Translations under genes and position numbers: made by a program
Source of the DNA: Lithospermum erythrorhizon
Taxonomy: Eukaryota > Streptophyta > Magnoliopsida > Boraginales > Boraginaceae
Direction: 5' to 3'
Length of the DNA: 64,000 nucleotides
Assembly (NCBI GenBank): GCA_019722365.1
Contig: JADFUC010001469.1
Span: 620,001 to 684,000, forward strand
In this document: one piece after another, positions 25,553 to 37,746 of the stretch
Layout: each line of letters opens with the position of its first letter
Numbering within the stretch: the stretch's first letter is position 1
The notes under the pieces: generated by a model
The model's database searches: none
The model's input: the letters and a program-made list of their open reading frames with translations, nothing else
What the model was told of the DNA's origin: nothing

Positions 25553-26381
25553 TCAAGTGCATTTTGACGCCAGAGTTGGATAAAACACACCATAAGTAGA
25601 ACTATTTTGGATTCCATTGAGAATGCTTTCGTAGAGCATCTCTTCACTAAGCAGTAAACTCTGCATTGAGGAATTCTGGAAATTGGTCTTATACTCTTCC
25701 TGGAGATCCCTAGTGATCAAGGGGTTGCCTAAGTTACTCTGCACAACTTCCCCATGAGTTTGATCAATGGTTACCCACTCGGCGAAAAATACTTTTGGTA
25801 AATTGCTTAGAGCTTGATCTGTATATGCAAGTGACACATCTGTTTTACCAAAAGATTCATTACTACAAGCATAGGGAATGGTTGTGATGGAAGTTGGTGG
25901 ATTATTCTCATGGGTACTAATACATTTCTTGGCATCAACATCAGTTAGAGTGATAAATCCATCATTGTTTCTTCTACCCTTCTTTAGATTAGTGTGCCAG
26001 TGATTTTTTATCTCATTGTCTGTTCTCCCTGGTAAACATCTTGCCATCTGAGACCACCTGTTCGTACATACAGCGATGTAATTATTTCAACAAAACAAAT
26101 AGGAGTATTCATCAACATGTCTCAATGCCTCTGAATAGGCTCCCGCCTATATCAGAAGAGTTCACTTTCAGGAACCATGAGTTGGGTTATGAGAAGGTTA
26201 TTTATATGTTGATTGAATGAGAAGTAGGTAATATGTTGTTCAGTTTCTTACTTGTTTCCCATCTTGTTATGAAGCCTCAAGATTTTCTCCTCCTCTTCCA
26301 AGCTAAATGTTTCTCTTTTTAGTCCAGGCCTTAGGTAATTGATCCACCTAAGTCTGCAGCTCTTTCCATTCCTTAGTAAAC
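25553..26381 (-). pseudogene. R2R3-MYB transcription factor (LAF1/MYB18-like), first exon missing
   Basis: Two minus-strand exons are clear: 26381-26252 and 26057-25553. They encode the end of R2 ([20 protein letters not shown]), then R3 ([20 protein letters not shown], across the intron, then [20 protein letters not shown]) and a C-terminal region of about 140 residues ending SKCT. Both introns sit at the usual R2R3-MYB places and phases. The first exon, which should encode the N-terminus and the first two helices of R2 and end in phase 1, is not visible in the 2 kb upstream before MSH3. Either it was lost, making this a truncated pseudogene, or it is too diverged for me to see. The R3 wording resembles LAF1/MYB18-type factors; that subgroup call is tentative. 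Confidence 0.8.
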
Positions 26382-27258
26382 CTGCTACCAAAATTTAAGA
26401 TGAGAAGACATCAAAGAGGCCTATAATTAACCACACATGATCCTCAGAGTTAATAGAAAGATGGTGGATATTTGATGAAATAGTGTTACGTATACACATG
26501 CTTCTTATTTATTCCTCGACAGACTATAATAACCTAAACAGCCTCCCTACTAGCACAGATATCATCCGACCCCTTTACCCCCGTTGACGGTAGCTTGGTT
26601 TACTTGTCATCCTTGAGTTTCTTGGCTTATTATTAAACTGTTTTAGCCCCATCTAAGTAGAATGCTATTGAGATTGTTGTACTTTCTCCTTGATCAAGAT
26701 AAATACACATTCATATAGCTAGAGAACAAAAAAAGAAGCTCTACTTAAAGGGAGTCTTAGACAAGCTTGTAGCATTTGAAAGCACTTTATGTATTGAAAA
26801 TTAAAACCTATGCTATTAAATATGCAAGGAAAAAAACATCAAAAACACTAAATTAAAGTTTATAACCTCTGACCTTGAATATCAATACGATTAATGTCCT
26901 CGTCATGGAATATGGAAGACTTTAGTAACATTAAAAATAGAAGACTTTTTTATTATTTCGAAGACAATTTGATTTAATAGTGCCACATACTAGAAGAAAT
27001 TTTCAACGTTTGATAGCCTGCAGTTCTATGTATGTTTGAGAATGATAATGAATTTATGAACATCTAGACTTTCTAGTGTAGAAAAGTACACACATATTAG
27101 AGTAACGGTATCAACCTTCTTATCGTTAGATTAGTTAATTTTAAATCAATTTTAGCTTCAAACAATCAATAAAAAATGATAAGAATTTAAAGGCGAAAAT
27201 TAAACAAAGATAGTGGTCTTTATACAAGCTCACTTCTAATGTGATGGGAAGTGAACAT

Positions 27259-27369
27259 GTATAAATTCTATGTTGAATATTTTCTATGTTGAGTATTTTC
27301 TTATTTCGAAAATTTATGTTAGTATTAATCTATATTGAAAATACTCAACACAGACACAATAATTTATAC
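27259..27369. repeat. Nested inverted repeat, MITE-like hairpin
   Basis: Two perfect arm pairs are nested: GTATAAATT (27259-27267) with AATTTATAC (27361-27369), and TGTTGAGTATTTTC (27287-27300) with GAAAATACTCAACA (27337-27350). The whole is about 110 bp. No target duplication was identified. Confidence 0.7.
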
Positions 27370-28387
27370 AGAGATAAGAGGTGAATCTCAAATATAAATT
27401 TAAAATAGATTTAAGACGTTCAATTATCGCGGTATCCACTATCAACTTCGTAAGACGTTACGAGTCATACCACTAATAAAGATTTTATTATCTCCGAAAA
27501 TCTCAACCACAAGCCTACAAGAACAAATAAAACTATTTTCTCAAGTTAATATTAAAGACATAAATATTCTTTCTACGACGCATTATTCTTTTATTCTAAT
27601 ATTTCAAGGTAATGTTAATTAACTGTGACACCCTATCTATAGACAAAACAAATCCTACCAAAATTAGATTTTTTTTAGGTTCCAAGACGTCAGAAACCAC
27701 CTTAGAACATTACTTCACTTCTTTATTACAAGAACTCATAAATATTAAGAGGAAAATTCAGAGAGATTGCTAACATGTTGCAGACTTCATATTTATTTTT
27801 ATTCAACAACAAACATTGAGTAATCAAATAAATTGGTTGAAATTTGCACTAAATCGACTTCTAAGTGGGGCATTAATGATCTTGGTCATTTATGGCTACC
27901 ACATGAAAAGTTTTCATTTTTTTTTTTCGAGATTCAATCTTTTGACGAGCATTAAATTTTAAATTTTAACAATTAAAAAAAAATAAAAATTTCGTCCATA
28001 TAACCAAACAATAACCTTTTATTATCGCTTCTCGCACATTTATCGAATTATTATTTTGACTTGTTAATATTTTTTTTTCATTTTTAATAATTTTAATATC
28101 TATTATACGAAATAACCTTTAAGAAATCTCATGCACATATTCTAACTTATAATGATCAAATAATATTTAACAAAAAATCAATTATTTTTTCTAACTTATA
28201 ATGTTACAACTTATAATACTTCTCTTATTTTAATATCGGACTTAATTGGTAGGGTTGTTATTGAACCGATTAAACTATTAACGGCTCGTTAAAAACCGAC
28301 TTGCTAACGTTCCGTTTTTCTAACGAACCGGTGATATACGAAGCGCGCCAAATCAAACTACTCATACAACTGTTCTCCACTCCAACC

Positions 28388-28408
28388 GCCGCCGCCGCCG
28401 CCGCCGCC
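28388..28408 (+). repeat. (GCC)7 trinucleotide run in the MSH3 leader
   Basis: Seven GCC units end 12 bp before the MSH3 start codon. The run is in frame with MSH3 and would read as alanines if translated, but no ATG precedes it in that frame. Confidence 0.95.
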
Positions 28409-28420
28409 ACGTGTCCCAAA

Positions 28421-31400
28421 ATGGGCAAGCAAAAGCAACAAATAATCTCCCGTTTCTTCTCAACCAAACCCAAACAAGAACAACAACCTCAGCCCACCAC
28501 CAACGCCACCGTAACGCCGCCCAAAATCTCCACCACCGCCACCTTCTCCCCCTCCAAACGCCTCAGAGCCACCCAACTCACCTCCCCCCAAACCAACAAA
28601 CTCCCCAAACTCGATAAACCCTCCTTAAACCCTACTCTGCATGAAAAATTCTTGAATAGACTTTTCGAAATCGATCAAGAAAGCTTGGAAATATCAAAAA
28701 ATGCATCAAAATGTAGTTTTAAGTATACCCCACTTGAAGAACAAGTAGTTGAGCTTAAGAAAAAGTACCCTGATGTGTTGTTGATGATTGAGGTTGGGTA
28801 TAAGTATAGGTTTTTTGGTGAAGATGCCGAAAATGCGGCTCGGGTTTTAGGGATTTTTGCACATATGGATCATAGTTTTTTGACTGCTAGTGTTCCGACT
28901 TTTAGGTTGAATGTTCATGTTAGGAGGTTGGTTAGTGAAGGGTATAAGGTGGGGGTTGTTAAGCAGACTGAAACTGCGGCGATTAAGGCTCATGGGGGGA
29001 ATAAATTGGGGCCGTTTAGTCGTGGGTTGTCGGCTTTGTACACGAAAGCAACGTTGGAGGCAGGGGAGAATTTGGGGGGAGGGGAAGAGGGGTGTGGTCA
29101 ATGTAATAACTATTTGGTTTGTGTTGTGGAGAATAAAGTGAAGAATGTGGAGCAGGGGATGAGGAGTGGGGTTGATGTGAAGATAGGGGTTGTTGGGGTT
29201 GAGGTTTCGACGGGAGACGTTGTTTTTGGGGAGTTCGATGATGATTTTATGAGGGCGTCGCTGGAGGCGGTGATTTTGAACCTTTCTCCTGCTGAGTTGC
29301 TCATCGAGGAGCCACTCTCTAAGCAGACAGAAAAGGTAAGGTTTTGTTAACATTTAAAAGACTGCAAATTGAAATTATGTTCCCTTTCTTTAGTCGTCCT
29401 GTTTAATTAAAGCAATATCTAGTTTTACTACCATCCAGTCATGAACGAATTAATGAACTGATAGTTTAAGAAACAAAAGGGAGATGCAAAGAAGTTAAGC
29501 TAACCACACTTGATGTCTCAACGTGCAACTAAACGAGGTTATTAGGGACTTATAACTATCATGATCATTCAAGAATTTTACATTGTTGTACTTAGAAACA
29601 GCATATTGTTTGTTAAGACATGGAATTGCAAAGAAAATTTCATAGATGTCCCTCGTTATTGTGATTATTTATGAATACCATACTTCTGTCAACCATATAA
29701 GCAGATCGTATTTAAAACTATGTTGACCTGTTTGTGTGAATCTAAGAACTTCACAATGTGAGCCTTGTGGATGGAATTCTGAGTTCTTTGCAAATTGTGA
29801 GCATTATTTCTTGTTGTGAACCTTCCTCTTTGAATACTACTATAGATGGTCTTGTGAGATGCTTAGGATACTGAGACCAATAGCATTCTTCATTTACTGA
29901 GCGATACATGACATATTAAGAAGACATCTTCGTTTCTTTTTCAATCAAAGTTGAGCACATTTTCTCATCTCCAATGTCTTTACTCTCACTTTTTTATTTT
30001 GTTTTCATTTCCACGTGTGGATATTACAATTTTACTACCCATTTTATAGTTGCTACTAGCATATGCTGGACCAGCTTCACATGTCAGAGTGGAGCGTACT
30101 TCACGCGCCTGCTTTTATAATGGGGGAGCACTTGCTCAAATAACCTCTGTCTATCAGAATATCAGTGAAAGTAGTTCAAGTGAAGTCCATCAAGAAGAAG
30201 ACGGCCTTCTGATGGACCGGGGTAGCAGCCATTTGGCTATTCAGGTACTCGTACCAAACATATTGCATACGAGAAAATGACACTTCATAACTTAAAAAAA
30301 GTATTTCCCTTTTTTAAATGCTTCTTACTTTCTATACCCTTTCCTCAATTTCTTCAACTTTGAAGGGGATAATGGCAATGCCAGATATGGCTGTTGAGGC
30401 ATTAGCTTTGATCATCCGCCATCTGAAACAATTTGGTTTGGAAAAGATGTTGTGCTTGGGTGCTTCATTTCGCCCTCTTTCTGGCAACATGGAGATTACC
30501 CTTTCAGCTAACGCTCTTCAACAGTTAGAAGTAAGTAGATACACCAGAATGAAAGGGTTACTTCACGAGCATTTTTTTGGACGTTTTGCCGTCTGTTTCA
30601 GTTTTCAGTCCTCCTAGTATGATCATTACACCTAGGATAATACCAAAATTTCTAGGAATCTTGAAACATAATGGAGTATTACATAATGAGTATTACATAA
30701 TGGAGTATTACATAATAGAATAATTCACAAGGTATGTATGTCATTGTAAGAATTTATTAATTAATTGTTTTGGTTTTCACATATTTACAAGTTTTCCATC
30801 CTACATTTCTTATTTCTTTCCTAAAAAAATCCAAGTTAATCTCACTCATTCCTTGCATGTGACTGTGGAATCACATTTAGGTACTAAAAAATAATTCTGA
30901 TGGGACGGAGTCTGGATCCTTGCTGGCATGTATGAATAATACCATCACAATATTTGGCTCCAGGCTTCTTCGACATTGGGTGTGTTACACTCCTTTGATG
31001 CTCTTGTTCTGACCTCTTCCCTTTCTTCTTTCTCTCACATGATCAAGCACTACTATTGTACAGGTCACTCACCCTTTACGCGACCAAGAAATGATTATCT
31101 CACGCCTTGATGCAGTTTCTGAGATAGCAGAATCCATGGCTTTTATTGAATCTTCTCTCAGTTCTGCCTTTGATGGAGGGGAATCTGGTGTCACTAGTGT
31201 TCAGCCCGAGTTGCATCAATCAATATCTTCAGTTTTAATTTCATTAGGGAGGTCACCGGACATTCAACGTGGGATAACAAGGATCTTTCATCAAACAGCT
31301 ACTGCTTCTGAGGTGATGAACTTACCCGTACCTGACATTGCAGGATTAATTACCTACTGTCCTATTTATGAACCTTCTTGAGTTGAGTTTATAGTTTTAT

Positions 31401-34400
31401 CCCTCTATGTGTTTTCCTTGATCATCTTGCTAGCAAATATTTGTTTGCATCAGGGTTTTATTTTTATTATCAGTGGCCTTCATTACACTATTATGTCATG
31501 TTAATATCCAAAGTGCATTTATAGAACCGTAGTAATGGATGCCTTTGTGCCCCTTGTGGCTGTTTACTTCTTTTGAGCCAATTTTTGTTCTCTCTGATTA
31601 AAAATTTATTAGAAGGTGTATGTCAGTTTATTGCAGTTATTCAAGCATTCTTGATTGCTGGAAAACAACTTCAGAACCTTTGTGTTGAAAACGAATGTAA
31701 CACAAAAAGTGTGACAGCTGGAACAGTTCGTTCTAAATTGTTGAGAAAATCGATACTGGCAGTTACGTCTTCTGGTGTCATCGATACTTCTGCAAAAATT
31801 CTTTCTACTTTAAACAAAGAAGCTGCTGATCAAAGAGACCATCACAATTTGTTCAATGTTTCTGATGGAAAGTTTGCGGAGGTTAAATATGAAGCTTTTG
31901 ATTCTTTTTGCACATTGAGTTGTATCCTGTATTTTTCTACTTTTTAATCCTTATTGATTTTCTAGGTTGCTGAAGCTAGGATGAAAGTTGAAGTTGCAAA
32001 TGAGAAATTAGATTTGTTGATCAGTGAATACCGCAAACAGCTTAATATACGAAGCTTAGAGTTCACAAGTGTTTCTGGTGTCACACATTTGATCGAGGTA
32101 TCTCCCTGAAAACTAATTAGGATACTATTACAATTCAACTTTTAATTATTTCACCTGGTTCTATATTGTCTCGACTCTCGAGGTTAATCTTTTTATTTGG
32201 CTGGAAAAACGTTTCTACTGATATAATTATTTTTCTTGTCATTTGGATATCTGTGTTATAATGTCTTGTATGTACAACTATCAAGTATTGGGACTAAATT
32301 TTTGGAACTCCGGATGGCAGTTACCTCCTAGTGTGAGAGTACCTAACAGTTGGGTCAGGGTCAACAGCACAAAGAAAACCATACGTTACCATCCTCCAGA
32401 AGTTTTGGCTGCGTTGGATCAGTTATCATTGGCAAATGAAAAGCTCACACTTATCTGCAGAGCAGCTTGGAATAACTTTTTAAAGGAATTTGGTGTACAC
32501 TTTCCAGAATTTCAAGCTGCTGTTCAAGCGTTAGCTACCCTGGATTGTCTACATTCCTTAGCTGTTCTTTCGAGAAACAAGGTATTTGAATTAAATACGA
32601 GAACAGGTTGAATGTCTTCAATGTGGAGTACTCTAATTTTACTAATTCCTGTCACAGAATTACGTCCGTCCAGATTTTGTTTGCAATGATGAACCTGTAC
32701 AGATAGATATCTGCTCGGGACGCCACCCGGTCTGTTCATTCTTTGAAACATGTTGCATCTCCTCATTATGCCTTTCAGTTAGTACTACTATGTGTGTGAA
32801 ACATATTCAGTATGTTCATAAAATTGCTAGACTAGTTCTTAAATTTTGTTACTACTATAGTTACAAACATTTTTAGTGCTCTAGGTCTCTAATAAAATTC
32901 TCTTGTACTAATTATGATCTGAATCTTTGCACCTCATAGTATCTTACCTGTAGATCTCTCTCTCGGAATCACACCCGCATAGAACTAGACAACCAGTGTT
33001 TTATATGATTTTTATACATGCCTCTTAGCTGTAAATGTGTACTTATATGTTTGATTGCTTTACATGTCAATGATGATCAGATTATGGAGACTATACTGCA
33101 AGATAATTTTGTGCCAAATGATACAAATTTGCATGCTGAAAGAGAATACTGTCAGATTGTTACTGGACCAAACATGGGTGGAAAGAGTTGCTACATTCGA
33201 CAAGTTGCTCTTATTACCATCATGGCCCAGGTAGCAGCAAAATGAGAGTGAATCTTAGGATTATGTATGCTTCAGACTATTGCTTGACGTGAAATTTGGT
33301 GGTATTCTTCTAGAAGGGTTTGAAAAGTTGATTTCTATTTTTGTTGGAAAATTAAACCATAATTTCTTGGGTGAAAATATCAAGTCTAATTTTCATCAAA
33401 TTATATCATGTGATTTCTCTAGGTTGGTTCCTTTGTGCCAGCATCATCAGCTAGACTGCATGTGGTTGATGGCATTTTTACACGGATGGGAGCTTCAGAC
33501 AATATCCATCAAGGAATGAGCACTTTCTTGGAGGAACTAAGTGAAGCCTCCTACATACTTAAGAATTGCACTAATAGTTCATTAGTTATAATTGACGAGC
33601 TTGGCAGAGGAACAAGCACACATGATGGCGTAGCAATTGCTTATGCTACACTGCAGTATCTTCTGGAGCAGAAGAGATGCATGGTGCTCTTCGTTACGCA
33701 TTACCCTAAAATAGCTGACATTAAGAAAGAGTTTCCAGGATCAGTCGGAACATATCATGTCTCATATTTGACGTCAGAAATTCAAAATGGATCAGAAAAT
33801 GGTACCGTGAATGATGAAGATGTTACCTATCTTTACAAGCTTGTTCCTGGTGTTGCAGAGAGAAGTTTTGGGTTTAAGGTTGCCAAGCTTGCACAGGTAA
33901 GCTTCCTCTTGTTATTTTTTCGGTGGGAAAAAAACATGAAAGTTAGTAAGTCACCATGCATGCTCCACGAAATCTAGATGATAAATTTCTGAGGGCGACT
34001 AGAGTAGTTGTTGGTTAATAATCATCATCAGGAAGAAAGAAGGATGCTAGGGGGCCATAATCTATAGATTTTTTTAGAGCAAACTATGATGTTTAATTTG
34101 AATGTAGGCAAAGTTGCATCTCATTTTAGTTTGATACGATTTGATGTCATCATTTTATATCCCCCGAGTTCATCTTCATCAACTAACATTCGTTACTAAA
34201 TCATATCTAACTGAAGATCTTGGACTAAAAGAATTTAAGATTTGGGGTATCTTGTTTCTTCTGATGTTCCTAGTTTTTGAGTTTTGACTTCCTCCTCGAA
34301 GTTCGTATAGCTTAGCTTTCACCTTCTTCTTGTCTTGATTGCAGCTCCCTTCGTCGGTCACTGATCTAGCCATGGTCATGGCTACAGCGCTCGAAGAAGC

Positions 34401-34725
34401 AATCACAGAGAGGAGGGAAAACATCTTGCAAATTCAACATTCTAAAAGATGTCCATCATACTTTGGACACAAGGCAAAAAACCATGCCCATGAAGATTGC
34501 GACTGCGACTGCGATTCCTCTTACAATTATACTGTGAAGAGTATGCATAAGTTCTCTAACGATTTTGAAGAAACCTTTCTGACTTTCAATTCAAAGTTGC
34601 TTCGAGAAATCCTTCAGAATTTAAATTCTGCTTTGGTTGACAAGTTTTATGAAGGAGAACGGTTCACCTTCTTGATGCATGCAAGAAGGCTTGCTCTTGG
34701 CTGTTTAAATCTTCAAGTCACTTAG
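28421..34725 (+). CDS. MSH3: DNA mismatch repair protein MSH3
   Basis: Twelve exons give 1115 residues: 28421-29335, 30050-30244, 30366-30530, 30881-30979, 31064-31312, 31627-31881, 31966-32097, 32321-32581, 32658-32729, 33081-33230, 33423-33896 and 34345-34725. MSH3 pairs with MSH2 as MutS-beta and repairs insertion/deletion loops in the nucleus. The start [18 protein letters not shown] holds a PCNA-binding box (QxxIxxFF, residues 6-13). The MutS mismatch-binding domain follows ([39 protein letters not shown]), then the connector and lever regions. The ATPase has Walker A ([17 protein letters not shown]) and Walker B ([20 protein letters not shown]) with VLFVTHYPK. The length fits plant MSH3. 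The C-terminal exon has a short DCDCDCD run, a local oddity. All splice phases agree and no stop interrupts. Confidence 0.95.
30668..30718 (+). repeat. Short tandem repeat in MSH3 intron 3
   Basis: About three units of a roughly 19-bp motif (ATGGAGTATTACATA) lie in the intron between 30531 and 30880. It has no visible effect on splice sites. Confidence 0.8.
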
Positions 34726-35448
34726 ATGAGGTTAATTATGTTCGTTTTTAACTACTTCTCGATATTTATGTAACGTTGAACTTTTATCCTTTGTGATGGT
34801 CCTTCTTTTGTTTTAAGTTTCTTAGAGTTTCTTAGACCTACAACAATATTTCCAAGATTAAGTACTTTCTTATCTAAAAAAATCGTTTAGTTTTGAGTCT
34901 AGATAATTTGACGTTTCAAAATTTTGGTCTTTTGTAGTAGATTACACAATAATTGGCGGATAATACATTAATAGATAATAATATAAGGCAATTTTGACAT
35001 AAATTAAATAACACACTCTTGAAAATGTAGGGAGTACTTAAAAAATGATACATATAAACAATTTCCTATGAACAAAGGAAGTAGGAACATAAAGAATAAG
35101 AAACTGTTCTAATTTATTACCCCGTATTATTATTAAAACGTAACATACAACGAACTATATACCAATTGTTGATTAATATCCATTATTCAAGAAGTAATAA
35201 ATTAAAACAAAATTCAAATGGAGAAATGATCAAACGGTTCCTTAAAGTAGATGGAGAAAGACAATTTTGATTCATGTGTTCTTGACAGTTGACACGTTAG
35301 TTTTTCTCTAATAGCAATCAACATAATTTTGCAACACGTAGTTGTTATTCCTTTTAGTGAGCATTGTCTGATTCTCTTCATTTTTGCTTGGTGCTTTGTG
35401 CTCTCTATCTATCACCCTCATAAAAAATGTGTACTAACAATTGCATGC
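34726..35448. other. MSH3 3' flank and MBD promoter region
   Basis: AT-rich, no separate gene. It must contain the end of MSH3 transcription and the promoter of the MBD gene, which lies in the same direction. The open frame starting 35329 lacks an ATG at its start and is only partly used. Confidence 0.55.
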
Positions 35449-37746
35449 ATGTTGAATTTTGAGGAATCCAGGAAGGGGAGATATAAAAAAGGCCAATATG
35501 TCTACAAGAAAGCCAGTATGTATATATCATTCTTGACCATTAGCTATACACATTTGTCTATCAGAGCAGTTGATAATAGTCTTGATTTTGGTCTTCCTAT
35601 TTTGTGTTCATTTCTTGTTTTTAGTGTGCAGTGAAGAAGGTAGTCTCGGAAGAGTTACCTCCGGGATGGACCGTAAAACTAAGAGTCCGGAAAAAGAAGA
35701 ATGAGGGTCGTAAACGAAAAACAGATAAGGTGATTAAGCATTTCATATATTTTCATCTAACATTATAGCATTTGATTCTTTTCGGATCCTTGATTGTAGT
35801 ATATGTGATTAAGTTGTTGCCTGTGAAGTTATTGTATAGTTGTCGATATATAGAAACACATGTAATGTATTTTATTATCAAGGAATGCAATCGTTGATGG
35901 TATCAGAGCTTAGGTTCATTTTCTATATATATATATATACTCTAGTAAATGGTGTATAGTTGTTGCAGTACTACATCGACCCGAAAACTGGCCGCGTCTT
36001 TGGCTCGATGAAGCAAGTTCTTCACTACCTAGAAACCGGAGAGATCACTGGTAGTAGGATGTCAAAGAAGAAATGCCTAATTGATCTGGAACTGGGAGGA
36101 GCACAATATGTATGTCTTGTCATTTCATCTTTTATGTGCATGTTTATTTACTGTGTGGAAAAAAGTGCATAACACTATCAATTCTCTCTGTTAATTATAA
36201 CTTATAAGAAACTAATTATATCACTATTGAATCAAAGTTATATGTGTGAATGAAGGCCTCTAAGTTAACTTTGAAATTGAAAATCATAGCTTGACAACTT
36301 TTTAGGAATGACCGAATGGGATTATTATAATATGTTCTGCTACTCTAGATTCATGTTGAAGTACATCGCCCTGTGATTGGTACAAGCTATACCACTGAAA
36401 ATTGTTCTCTTAAGAAGACGTAATCAGGCCTTTGTGCTGCAAGATAAAAATTTGTCATATTGGATATCTTTTAATGAAGTAAAACATATGTTGGTCGTTT
36501 CCTCTGGTTTCTTCTTAGGCACCTGCTAAAGACGCGAATAAACGAGTGTCTAGGATCACCACAGGAAAAAGTGATGTGCAATGCCAAGTAGATAAAGATT
36601 GCGACTCAAAATTACATTCAGATGGTGAAGGAAACGGAGTTCCTGATTGGAAAGCTAACAAAAAGATGACTAAAGGTAAGAACATGAATTAAGCCTGGAT
36701 CATGAGATAGACTCATTTGGTAACGTCAGGTGCTTAGTATATGTACCCCTATGGCCCTACCAATTAACGAGTATGGCCTAATCGTCTCGCGTTCTTCTTC
36801 CTGCTTCTTAAATTTCAACTGAGCATGATAGCGTATTCGGTAAACGGTCTCCCTGTTGGCGCAGGGGTAAGGGTGCTCCTTCTTACCCCTGCTTAGGCAG
36901 GAGCCTTTTTATAGGCATCGGGGCATGTTATTGTCTGTTATTATTGTTAGATTGTACTACGATCTCTCTGAAGATATAAAGCAAGTTTCTTACAAATGAT
37001 TTGAATCTTCAAAAGTCTCTGACAAGAGAGTTAGCACCTTTACAGAAGAGAAACAACAGGATGAGAGGACGGACGGAGATTTTCCAGGAAATATGAGGGC
37101 TACTGTACCTCCAGCTCAGGCCAAGGTTCCAGAAACATCAACATCAGTGAATGAAAATATGATCACAGATAGTGGCAAGGATGTTCGGAATGATGAAGAA
37201 GAGGCTGCAATTGTGGAACATCTTGCTTTGGACAAAGTTGAGTTAAAAGAGAAGAATGTGAACAATGAAACTAATGAAGTTTCAGTCCTGAAGTTAAGCC
37301 AGGGAAATGTTGAATTCAATAAGAGCCTGAAGGGCATGCATGGTTCAGAGGGGCATATAATAAGAGAGAAAATAAGGGATGTTTTGAAGAAGTTACATGG
37401 CCCTGTTCTTCTGCCTGCAGGATGTATTCCTCTACCCCCTTATCACCACATTGGCACTTTTGGGTCTAAAAATAATGGGAATGTAGCTGAGCCATTCGAC
37501 TCGCCTCCTACTCAAGCGATCCCAACCCCGGCGGGTGGTGATTTGGCTGCAAATGAAGGTGGTGCACCTTCTAACAACAATCTTCTTTCAAATTCGGCAC
37601 GACCCAATGGGGGTGTATGGAATGACCCTTGTTTCGACTTTGCAGTAAGGATTCTTGCTTCTGAATTAAAACTGGCTGGTGATCATCCGGGTGTTCCATC
37701 TTCATTTCAACATGGTTTCAACTCATCAAAGCTCAATGATGCATAG
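35449..37746 (+). CDS. Methyl-CpG-binding domain protein (plant MBD)
   Basis: Five coding exons join in frame to 397 residues: 35449-35515, 35632-35729, 35969-36109, 36519-36675 and 37016-37746. The MBD spans the second and third: EELPPGWTVKLRVRKKKNEG, then KRKTDKYYIDPKTGRVFGSM and KQVLHYLETGEI. Such proteins bind methylated DNA or chromatin in the nucleus. The long last exon is acidic to neutral and ends with a conserved-looking piece (NDPCFDFAVRILASELKLA). The start is uncertain: the ATG at 35449 reads MLNFEESRKGRYKKGQYVYK, but splicing also joins a final A of exon 1 to TG of exon 2, making an ATG just before KKVVSEELPP. Intron 2 holds a TGGTATCAGAGC motif, and intron 4 holds a hairpin. The best match in memory is the MBD13-like group; not certain. 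Confidence 0.85.
35898..35909 (+). other. tRNA-iMet-type primer-binding motif in MBD intron 2
   Basis: The exact 12-mer TGGTATCAGAGC, followed by TTAGGTT, is the usual primer-binding site of copia-type elements. No LTR pair or coding remnant is seen around it within the 239-bp intron, so it may be a relic or chance. Confidence 0.45.
36830..36915 (+). repeat. SINE-like fragment with perfect hairpin in MBD intron 4
   Basis: The text GGTAAACGGTCTCCCTGTTG followed by GCAGGGGTAAGG recalls the 3' part of plant Au-type SINEs. Two 11-bp arms, GCAGGGGTAAG (36861-36871) and CTTACCCCTGC (36882-36892), are perfect complements with a 10-base loop. The SINE identity is a guess from similarity in memory. 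Confidence 0.45.

Larger units (their letters stand above)
26382..28420. other. Intergenic region between MYB remnant and MSH3
   Basis: AT-rich; no MYB first exon was found on the minus strand. It holds a nested inverted repeat at 27259-27369 and, next to MSH3, a (GCC)7 run at 28388-28408 that overlaps a G-box (CACGTG, 28408-28413). The MYB and MSH3 genes diverge from this stretch. Confidence 0.55.

Noticed and set aside
28847..29353. Long minus-strand open frame opposite MSH3 exon 1
   Set aside because: It lies fully antisense to a clear coding exon and has no known motif.
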